Assembly: GCA_003260075.1 (NCBI GenBank)
Contig: QLIY01000551.1
Location: 44,560 to 108,559 of the forward strand
Reading direction: 5' to 3'
DNA length: 64,000 nt
From: Phallusia mammillata
Taxonomy: Eukaryota; Chordata; Ascidiacea; Phlebobranchia; Ascidiidae
Of the stretch, positions 37,462 through 47,742 are shown piece by piece (within the stretch, counting starts at the first letter, position 1; the number at the start of each line of letters is the position of its first letter). Under the pieces are notes generated by a model that saw nothing but the letters and a program-made list of their open reading frames with translations, did no database searches and was not told where the DNA came from. The position numbers were made by a program, and so were the translations under genes.

Positions 37462-37656
37462 ATGAACTTTCTGACATCCACAACAATGAAATTTCTCCTG
37501 TATAGCTTGTTGTTACTTTTATCGGGAAACATTCCATCAGCATTGGCGTTTGATGTCGGAGATGGTTTTGCTTTGACAATTGGACTTGTGATATCAATTT
37601 GTGCTTTCATGGCATGCATCGGAGCATATGCCAGAAGAAAGGGTGGACCGACGTGA
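37462..37656 (+). CDS. SMIM30: SMIM30-like small integral membrane protein
   Basis: A 64-residue microprotein. Residues about 8-29 form a signal-peptide-like hydrophobic stretch ending SALA. Then comes FDVGDGFAL, a transmembrane helix (about 36-54, TIGLVISICAFMACIGAY) and a basic tail ARRKGGPT. From memory, vertebrate SMIM30 is about 59 residues with the same order: signal-like segment, GDA-ALLLG, CACLGVYAR and a short basic tail. The match at A-x-x-V-x-x-G-D-x-x-A-L and A-C-x-G-x-Y-A-R is good for so short a protein. The start could be the Met at 37486 (residue 9). Human SMIM30 is an ER/membrane microprotein, and its role here is not known. AATAAA signals lie at 38007, 38022 and 38032. Confidence 0.7.
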   Translation: MNFLTSTTMKFLLYSLLLLLSGNIPSALAFDVGDGFALTIGLVISICAFMACIGAYARRKGGPT

Positions 37657-39233
37657 ACAAAAATTGCATTAAAACTGTAATTGCTACTGAACGAATACCT
37701 ACTACTGTGTGTCTTACTTCCATTGTCAGATAATTTCATCGACATAATGTTTTTGTTCTTTCAAAACAAGCTTGATTTGGTTGAATTTTTTGTTTTTTAA
37801 CTTTTAGTTGTGAGACATTGCAACTTGAACACATATTGATTCCACCTCTTCCAAAATTGTTGATTTACCATGAAATTTTTTCTGCAAAACAACTATGAGT
37901 ACCAAGAAAGGCATTTGATTTTTAAAGCTAGATATTTCAATGAAAAATCATTCAAAATCTTAAATAAAAAATATCTGCAAATATGAAAAATTCCTTCTAT
38001 ACATGGAATAAAAAATCTTTAAATAAAGTGCAATAAATAAAAGTTAGTTTGTATTGTGTTCATATGTTGATGACGTGTATGTAGAGCATAGAAAGGATGG
38101 GTAACAAATATACTCATTCTCTGAAATAAAACTTTCATTAAGTTGTAGCGCTGGATATTTGATAATCATAACAAAAAAAAACATTTTATGTTCAAGAAAA
38201 CTTGTGTTTAACTAGACCGACCATATTTTTATCACCTAAAAAGGATGACACAATGATCACAAAGAATAAATGCAGCTGCTTCTTTGGCCCAAAGATAATT
38301 CAACCATCAGATATTCATTGCATTTTCTAAAGATAATTAATGTAGTCTAGTTTGGATAGATGTTAACTTTATCTGTTTGTTATTTTCAAAGACCACAACT
38401 CATTAAGTTGTACTGTCACAAAGCTGTAGTTATGTAATTTAATAACTGGTGGTAACAGATTCCGATATCACATGTAATTGATTTCATCTTGCTTTGACAT
38501 TCTAAGGTCAAACGCATTAAACAAAAAATTAAAAAATGTGAATACCAATTAAACCAATGCTTTCATTATTATATATATGACTATATATATGCAGCAATGC
38601 CCATTGGTTACATGCTGCATAGGGCAGTAGTACCAAAATATGTTTTGCACTGCTTAAGGAGATAATGATATTCTAAACAAATTGGATAGTTGTCTTGGCT
38701 GTTCCTTTTTATAATGATTGTTGGATCTCTGTCTGATTTGTGCTCTATGGGTTGACTGTTGAGTGTCCAGAGTAATACAACTTTAATTGAGCCAGGTATA
38801 AAAAGCATGCACAAGATTAACCAACTGTAACAAAAACCTGTTGAAGAAAATGGCATTATAATTTCCTCACGATCAAGTTTGTCAAAGTCAACTACATATA
38901 CTTACCTTTCTAAAATTAAAAAAATGAACTATTATACATCAACAGTTTTTTGGGGGTGAATTTGTATTAGCGCAGTTTACACGACACACAAGAACATACA
39001 ATAAAAACAAAGAAAGTCCTTCAAGGCAGATGATTAAGTCATTGTTTCCTGTTGAAACTGGCCCAAAATTCTTACCAAGCCTGAAGCATCCTGTGACTTA
39101 AATAGAAACAATTAACCTTGAACCACAATTTAGAATACAAGTTTTTCTGGATTGTCTTTTAATCATGTGGATGACATTATCCTGTCTCAAAACGTTTTTC
39201 ACTATTATGGTCACTATTATGTAAATGACATGT
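37657..39233. other. Convergent intergenic region
   Basis: The tails of the SMIM30-like gene (+) and NUDT21 (-) face each other here. There are three AATAAA signals at 38007-38037 for the plus strand. Otherwise the sequence is AT-rich with no gene that I can support; the frame at 38608-38856 has no recognisable features. Confidence 0.5.
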
Positions 39234-40819
<1,586 letters not shown>

Positions 40820-41236
40820 TAGTGATGGGACGATACCAGGTTTTGAAGCGAGTACCGATACCGAGTACCACATGTATATACCTTTGATACCGAGTACCGA
40901 GTACGATTACCGAGTACTTAAGTACAGTGTTGTACTTAGTTGTATATCACCTGCTAATTTATCTGCCATGGCCGGCGTACAGGCGTGCACACACACATGC
41001 AGAAAAAAGTAATCTCCATACGATAGCGAAAAAAATACGTAACCTGGCGGAACTTTTTCCCAAATTTGTACTGTCCGAAGCATATATTGGCACAAAGTTT
41101 TCAGTGTTCTTATAGTGCAAATCGGTCTTCGGTACTCGCACGTTGGTATCGAAAACTGAGACAAAATATTTCGATACCGAGTATGAGTATCGATACCACT
41201 GAAATCGTTCGATACCGAGTACTCGTCCCATCACTA
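40820..41236. mobile_element. hAT-type MITE with its empty-site allele present
   Basis: Ends TAGTGATGGGACGATACC and a matching inverted TCGTCCCATCACTA enclose 'ataccgagtac' sub-repeats. Both flanks read caacacaa (40812-40819, 41237-41244). The duplicate contig after the G run at 41301-41310 carries the same locus without the element and with a single caacacaa (41343-41350). It lies just downstream of the YOD1 stop. Confidence 0.92.
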
Positions 41237-41399
41237 CAACACAACTCCAAGTAAAATTGCCTATCTTTCATACAATTAAGTTTACTGTTAGTTTCAACTA
41301 GGGGGGGGGGTTCTGTCAGTGTACCACTAGTAGCAATTCATACAACACAACTCCAAGCAAAATTGCCTATCTTTCATACAATTAAGTTTACTGTTAGTT

Positions 41400-42299
41400 T
41401 CAACTAATTTCCCCAAAATTTCCATGGCCAGTTTCTTTTGCATGAGCCTGTGCAGCAGTTTGTCCATTCAAGCATTTGTTGCAAGTCAAACAACGAAGTG
41501 TAAAGTTGGCAGTATCAGTGAATTGCCTTGCATTGTGGGCTTCTTCAGCAACTTTCAGGGCTTGAATTAACACCAAGTCATCATTTTTAGGAAAAATGGT
41601 CTGATGAGGTAGTTTAGATGTCTGGGGGTCCATAAACATTGGATCATAATGGATGCCATCGTACAATAGGAAAATCCTTGTTGCATAATTTTCGTCTTGT
41701 CCATAATTATCCACACGTTGGGTCTGAATGTCAATGGCTGCTATTTCAACTTGATAAATTTCAGAGAGAATCGACAATTCAATTCCACCGCCCCATGATG
41801 TGTCGCATTGAATCCAAACACTATACTCATCGGTGGTTCTACCTAAAAATGCTTCGCTATATTTTTCAGGGTTCGACCGAACAACATTTGCAATCTTCGA
41901 CCGAAAATGTTTTGCCTCTGAATAGTTTGCTTCAGTTAAGTATCCATTCAAGGCAAAAAACACGCTGTAAAACAGGCAAGAGTTGTCTGCAGGTACTTCT
42001 TTTCTCTTCATTACAGGTTCAAGTAGTTTTGCCTCTTGCTTATGTGTCCTGCTTTCAGTATTAACCACAGTGAAGGTGTCTCCATTTCGAACATGTGCAT
42101 CGGATAGTGTCAAAGAGTTGTTGCTAAGATCCAGTTGCTTCGGAGGATATCCAGTCATAATTTTTTGCTTACATGGTTCGACTCCAGAAACAATCTTTAT
42201 TGCCTCCTTTAATTCAGCTAACGTTGAGTTTGCAAAAAGTTTGGATTTCAACTGATGTGTTCCAGTTGATGTTTTGCATCTCAATCTTAAGGACTCCAT
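41400..42299 (-). CDS. YOD1: Ubiquitin thioesterase OTU1 (YOD1), intronless
   Basis: A cysteine deubiquitinase that works with p97/VCP in ER-associated degradation. At 299 residues it is shorter than human YOD1 (about 348). Domains in order: N-terminal UBX-like fold (1-80), OTU domain (about 98-225) with PADNSCLF (D105, nucleophile C108) and GIHYDP (H217), and a C-terminal C2H2 finger (C270, C273, H286, H292) ending HAKETGHGNFGEI, which is very like the vertebrate tail. One uninterrupted exon. GTF2F2 starts head-to-head about 950 bp away. The end of the gene is also touched by a contig overlap (41281-41300). Confidence 0.96.
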   Translation of the reverse strand: MESLRLRCKTSTGTHQLKSKLFANSTLAELKEAIKIVSGVEPCKQKIMTGYPPKQLDLSNNSLTLSDAHVRNGDTFTVVNTESRTHKQEAKLLEPVMKRKEVPADNSCLFYSVFFALNGYLTEANYSEAKHFRSKIANVVRSNPEKYSEAFLGRTTDEYSVWIQCDTSWGGGIELSILSEIYQVEIAAIDIQTQRVDNYGQDENYATRIFLLYDGIHYDPMFMDPQTSKLPHQTIFPKNDDLVLIQALKVAEEAHNARQFTDTANFTLRCLTCNKCLNGQTAAQAHAKETGHGNFGEIS

Positions 42300-43249
42300 A
42301 ACTACTTGGATCTAATAAGGGTGAACCTGTAATTGTGCATAACTGTTACATTGACCAATACTACTTACAAGTGCACATTTAACATGACACAATCATTTGA
42401 CGGAACACAAGCACAGATATGAAACAAATCTATTAAGCTCACTTGCATAAATTATTTTGTTCTTACATAAAGTTGTTGTAAAATTTGCTTTCATAAATAC
42501 CAGATGTAAGGGTTTAGTTAGCAAGAACGTTGGGACATGTGTTATGCAAACAGCTATCAACCAGTTAATATAGCTTTATTTTTATTTTCATAATGAATAA
42601 AACTCTTACCTAAAACTTCGATGAAAACACCAACACACCATAGACCAGTTTTTGCCGCAAAAATGTTAACGTTTTTACGTAGGCTTATGACAAACAACAG
42701 CAAAAACTTCAGCTGTTAAACAAACAATCGTTCGGAGCGTTAAGCTTAGTCTCATCCGTTTAAACAGGTGCGCAGTTGTATCCAATAAGTCCAGCGTTTT
42801 TTTACGACTGAGTACACATGATTTTCCTCAAATAAAAGTATGCCATGTTTACAGGTTGGATCAAAGATTGTTAGTTGCGACATTATTGCGCAACTTCCTG
42901 TAAAAGTCACAACAAATTCGTAATTTTGAATTTTAAATTCGTGTTAGAAAAAAAAACAAAAAACAAATTCGTAATTTTGAATTAAGCAACGAACCTATAT
43001 TGGTTGAACTTGATCATTGACCACTTTTTCAGTGTAAACAGTTTTTGATCAAAAACACCTTTCAACAAGTTCAAGCCTGCAATACTGCACAAACAAATAT
43101 GCAAAGTTAAAATTAGCTAAGCTGAAATTTTGCAACATGCGCTTAAAAAAGTAGAAAAATGTAACCTAATTGTGTTTAAAAAAGGTTGGGTTACTTGTGC
43201 TAATATTTTTCAACTGTGCTTGCCCAAACTGGATAAACTTAACTAGTTG
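42300..43249. promoter_or_regulatory. Head-to-head spacer between YOD1 and GTF2F2
   Basis: About 950 bp separate the divergent start codons and no other gene is visible, so both promoters must lie here unless an untranslated exon is further away. A short local repeat (aacaaattcgtaattttgaa at about 42912 and 42963) is the only structure that I notice. Confidence 0.4.
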
Positions 43250-46189
43250 ATGGGGGATCTTGATACTGGCGATAAAACTTTAGATTTAAGTGGAGCTAAG
43301 CATGACGTTTGGCTTGTTAAAGTTCCGAAGTATCTTGCAACCAAATGGCTGAATGCTCCTGATGGATGTCCAGTGGGAAAATTAAGAATTAGCAAGTAAG
43401 ATTTTTGGTTCTTGTCTCCAAAATAAACTTTAATTTCTTTATTTTTCATTTTTAAACTTTCAATATAACTTAGGCATTGCTTCTCAAAACATTTCGCAAA
43501 ACGTGTGAGAATGTTTTTTTCAAGTTTTTTGCTTTTCTAACAAACAGTGTCATATCATTTTTACTTAGGAAACAAATTAACTGGTTTATGCATGGTAAGA
43601 ACTTCCATAAATAGTCCATAAATTGTCATTTACAATGCAGAAATGCAGGAAGAACAGAAGTAATGTATTCGATGAATTCAAATCTTCGAGATCCCAATGC
43701 AACGTCCGCTGATGCGAATCTTTCTACTGACCACAAATTTGCTTTACAAGGCTCTGGAGGACAATGTCTCTCCGTGTTTTCAACCACAGGCAACCCAAAA
43801 GGTTAAACTTATAGCTGCTAGTAAAACCAAAAATTTTATGTACCACATGCAAAATGAGCAATAATGTTTGGTGAAAAAGATTAAACAGTTCACATTAATA
43901 CAGTAACTTCATTAGAAACATATTATATTAACAACATGTTGTTCAAGCATTGTTCTGCACATTTGGTATGTTCTGTGTGTTACAGTTATTAAATTTGAGA
44001 AAACTGACAAAGAAAATTAAAAAACTGTCATTGTTTTACCCATATGTATATACAGTGCTTCTAAAACATACAGGATCACTTGGTGCACCTTAACATCAAT
44101 TTATTGTTGCTTGGTGCACATTTATATCGCTTGGTGCACCTTCATATCACTTGGTGCACCTCAGTGTCGCTTGGTGCACATTAGTGTCGTCTGGTGCACA
44201 TTTGTATCGCTTGGTTCGCCCTTATATCACTTGGTGCACCCTTATTCCGCCTGGTGCAACTTTATATCGCTTGGTGCACCTCTACTTAGCGATATAAAGG
44301 TGTGCCAAGTGGCATAACGGTGCACCAAGGGGGGGGGGGAATCTATACGGTGCTTCTAAAACATACAGGATCACTTGGATCGCTTGGTGCACCTTAACAT
44401 CACTTTAATATCGTTTGGTGCACATTTATACGGCATGGTGCACCTTCATTTCACTTGGTGCACATTTATATCGCTTGGTTCGCCCTTATATCGCTTGGTG
44501 CACCTTATTCCGCCTGGTGCAACTTTATATCGCTTGGTGCACCTCTACCTAGCCATATAAAGATGTGTCAAGTGGAATAACGGTGCACCAAGCGATATAA
44601 ATGTGTATCAAGCGTTAAAAGATGCACCCGGTGCACCAAGAAATATAAAAGTGCGCCAAATGTTATAACAGTGTGCCAAGCGGTGATAATAATGCACCAA
44701 GCGATCCTGTATATTTTAGATGCACCATATATATGTATACTGTAATTCCATATAATTGAAACAGTTAAGGCTAGTCAGTTGCTGATGTGAATGTCATGGC
44801 TGAAAGTTGGTAATTTGAGCAACACTTGTGTACAAAACTTTGTAGTTGGTGAGAAACGGTGCATGGAGGGACGCGTGGTTCAAAAAGTCGAGGGGGGGGG
44901 GTTGCATTGAAACCGTTTATGCTAGTCAATTGTTAATGTCAAAGTCGTGGCTAAAAATTGGTAATTTGAGCAACACTTTTGTACAAAACTTTGCAGTTGG
45001 TGAGAAACGGTGCATGGAGGGACGCGTGGTTCAAAAAGTCGACTGTCGCCCAGTGGTCAGTAAAAATTACATGCAGCTGAAAAAAGCGCAGATGATTGAA
45101 GCGTCACGACCAAAACGTATTACCAAACAGCTCAGTTCAGTTGTGAGAACCTACAAACCGGTCGATATAACAAAGGAAGAGGTTAGTTTCGATTTTTTTA
45201 AGTTGCCGAATGCATAACTGCTTAAAATGTAGGCTGATAAAATTTTTGCGCATTGTACGCATTTCCCTAAATATATATATATATCATTTAAAACGATCAT
45301 ATATTAGTTAAGCTAAAATGAATACATTCATACTGGGGTCAGCTCTGAAGTGTCCATGCAGACCAGCGATCATGACACACTCGTATTTAAATCACAGTAC
45401 GCTTCAGGGCTGAACATGGTATGAATGTATTTATTATAGCTGATCAATGACTAATGGTCGAACTGGCGATCCCCTACTACAAAGCTGACATGTACAGCAT
45501 TCAAGGCAGGCAATGGTGCTTGCGATTCAACTTTTGGCGGGTTCACCACTGAGCCTGTGTAGCTCAGTTGGTATATCGAGAGTGTGGAAAAAACTCCTGT
45601 TGTGGGTTACTAGCCTTGTCAAATGGGAATGCCTAAAAGACCGGTTTGATTTGGTGTAACACCTTCAATGGCATACTATTATATTAGTTAGGGTGTTTTT
45701 AATTGCTGTTAATGGTGTGGTTCAGAAAAGTTATAAAAACACTGATGTTGTGATTTTCAGCGCGAGTACAAAATTAACAAGAAGAAAGCAGACAAGAGCG
45801 TGCGCATGGAAAGAGACGAACTTCAAAGTGCATTGTTTAAGGCTTTTGAGAAACATCAATATTACAATATCAAGGACCTAAAGGACATAACAGCACAACC
45901 TATTGTAAGTTAGAGTAAATGTTGCAACAAACAATATATGTGTTTAATTTAAATAACCTAATTTGTGCCAATGTGTTTTGTTTATCAAGGTGTTTTCGAA
46001 GTGTGGCTGTAATCCCTACAATTCAATCCTTTTTTGACCTTTTTTTACTTTTAAAAAATTTTGTTTGTCCTATTGTACAGTTTGATAAAATGCAAATATT
46101 GCTTTTATGCCACAAATATTATGGTGATTATGGTTTACATATATCATATAGTACATGGTTTAAAGCCAGGGTCTCAAACACGCGGCCAG

Positions 46190-46258
<69 letters not shown>

Positions 46259-47152
46259 TGGGCGGAATACCCTGTAAAACCAGTGAGTTTTCATGATATA
46301 ATCATTCTCTGATAGAAGTATTTGCAACGTTTAAATGTCATGATCGAAATAGTCCATCTTTGGAATCAGCAATTGCGTTTGTTGCGTCATTTATTTCATT
46401 GTTGTGTCATTGTATGCCATTGTTTCCACACAAAGCAACAGGACAGAGTTGGCTCTTTCACATTGCTACACTCTATATTTGTTTGTTATTTATTACCATA
46501 ATGTCTTCTTTAATAAAGATAATAGGATTATTGAACATTTCTCTTTTTAATCACGCACTATGTTTGTTGTCACGTTACACTGTAACAAATGTTTCGATAG
46601 CGCGGCCCTCGACTCACTTAAAAGTTTGTGTTTGGCCCTCGAAGCAGTTTGAGTTTGAGACCCCTGGTTTAAACCAATAGTTTGTTTACTTTAGACATTC
46701 CTCAAAGAAGTTCTGAAGGAGATCGGTCTTTACAACAATCACACTGGTCACAGGCATATGTGGGAATTAAAACCTGGGGGGGGGGATAATTTTGGCCATG
46801 TGTTTTGTTTATCAAGGTGTTTTCGAAGTGTAGCTGTAATCCCTACAATTCAATCCTTTTTTTACTTTTAAAAAATTTTGTTTGTCGTATTGTACAGTTT
46901 GATAAAATGTAAATACTGTTTTTATGCCACAAATATTATGGTGATTATGGTTTAGAAATATCATATGGTACATGGGTTAAACCAATAATTTGTTTATTTT
47001 AGACATTCCTCAAAGAAGTCCTGAAGGAGATCGGCCTTTACAACAATCACACTGGTCACAGGCATATGTGGGAATTAAAACCTGAATACCGACATCACTC
47101 AAAACCCGAACCCACTCAACAAAGTGACTCAGATATGGCTGAATCGCCATGA
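43250..47152 (+). CDS. GTF2F2: TFIIF beta subunit (RAP30, GTF2F2)
   Basis: A general transcription factor that pairs with TFIIF alpha, binds RNA polymerase II and helps promoter loading. Five GT-AG exons join in phase: 43250-43395, 43641-43801, 44997-45181, 45761-45904, 47003-47152. They give 261 residues, against 249 in human. Family landmarks are DVWLVKVPKYLA near the start, GRVVQKVDCRPVVSKNYMQLK in the middle, and the C-terminal winged helix LFKAFEKHQYYNIKDL ... FLKEVLKEIG ... WELKPEYRHH. Three introns carry repeats: a foldback element (intron 2), a SINE (intron 3) and a polymorphic MITE (intron 4). Partial copies of exon 3 (about 44843-44891) and exon 5 (46695-46775) are contig-overlap artefacts. 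Confidence 0.95.
44048..44728. mobile_element. Foldback element built from ~20-bp tandem repeats
   Basis: The left part is a tandem array of units such as atatcgcttggtgcaccttt. The right part is the same unit inverted (gtgcaccaagcgatataaat). The outer ends also mirror each other: gtgcttctaaaacatacagg on the left against cctgtatattttagatgcac on the right. A G run at 44329-44339 joins two allelic copies, so the true size is smaller than shown. It sits in GTF2F2 intron 2. Confidence 0.85.
44755..45040. repeat. Contig overlap duplicating part of GTF2F2 exon 3
   Basis: The intron 2 end and first 45 or so bases of exon 3 occur at about 44760-44891, stop at a G run (44892-44901), and recur in the complete exon from 44997, with scattered substitutions. 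Confidence 0.8.
45320..45690 (+). mobile_element. tRNA-derived SINE, long copy, GTF2F2 intron 3
   Basis: It contains 'ctggggtcagctctgaagtg', then the tRNA head (gtgtagctcagttggtat, B-box damaged to gtgggttacta) and the body ending accttcaatggcatacta. The order suggests a composite of SINE pieces. Confidence 0.7.
46166..46670. mobile_element. hAT-type MITE with its empty-site allele present
   Basis: Inverted termini CAGGGTCTCAAAC and GTTTGAGACCCCTG are flanked by gtttaaag and gtttaaac. The interior holds a run of 66 G (46191-46256), where sequence is missing or unresolved. The second contig copy of this intron (46786-47002) reads straight through 'gtacatgggttaaaccaata' with no element, so the insertion is polymorphic. 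It lies in GTF2F2 intron 4. Confidence 0.88.
46690..47065. repeat. Contig overlap duplicating GTF2F2 intron 4 and exon 5 start
   Basis: 46695-46775 is a near-copy of the start of exon 5, cut by a G run (46776-46785). The second contig repeats part of intron 4 and then the full exon at 47003. Differences are synonymous (gttctg/gtcctg, ggtctt/ggcctt). Confidence 0.85.
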
Positions 47153-47742
47153 CAATGAAACAGTGTTGAATGTGGACAAAAACAAACAATTCTTAACTGC
47201 CAGTTTGAGGACTTGAAGTTCAGCTAGATCAGCGGGATTGTTCGGCAATTGTTAGCACCTTGCTGCCTTTTACTTGAGGACTTGTTTTCTGTGGGTCTGT
47301 TCAATTGTATCTCGCTGATTTTTCGGGGGGGGGGGATGAAACAGGGTTGAATGTGGACAAAAACAAACACTTCTTAACTGCCAGTTTGAGGACTTGAAGT
47401 TCAGCTAGATTAGCGGGATTGTTCGGCAATTGTTAGCACCTTGCTGCCTTTACTTAAGGACTTGTTTTCTGTGGGTCTGTTCAATTGTATCTCGCTGATT
47501 TTTCTGTTACATCTGCCAATGGTTTACTGTATTTGGATAAAGTTTGTGGTGACCACATGTTTTCGAAACCAATACCAACATTAGCAAATAGAAATGAGTT
47601 TATTACTAATATTGTAATCATGCCAGTGTATTTATTAATTCTAAATCCCCAAATCTATCGTATCGCTTTCAAATCTGTTCTGAGCGCATGTTTTCTTTTT
47701 TTCAGATATTTCTTCTATTAAACTGTTTAGTAAGTGATAATA
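47153..47742 (+). promoter_or_regulatory. Spacer between GTF2F2 and the HEAT gene, with splice acceptor
   Basis: About 170 bp are duplicated across the G run at 47325-47335, so the true spacer is near 410 bp. A pyrimidine-rich acceptor (gttttctttttttcag, ending 47705) lies 37 bp before the next ATG. This suits either a 5' UTR intron or a trans-splice site. Tunicates use spliced-leader trans-splicing and have operons, so both are possible. Confidence 0.45.

Noticed and set aside
41639-42064. A 141-residue plus-strand frame
   Set aside because: It is the antisense shadow of YOD1.
44111-44560. Repetitive peptides (LVH, WCTFISLGAP type)
   Set aside because: They are translations of the foldback tandem repeat in a GTF2F2 intron.
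46061-46312. A poly-glycine protein
   Set aside because: It is only the translation of a run of G within a MITE.
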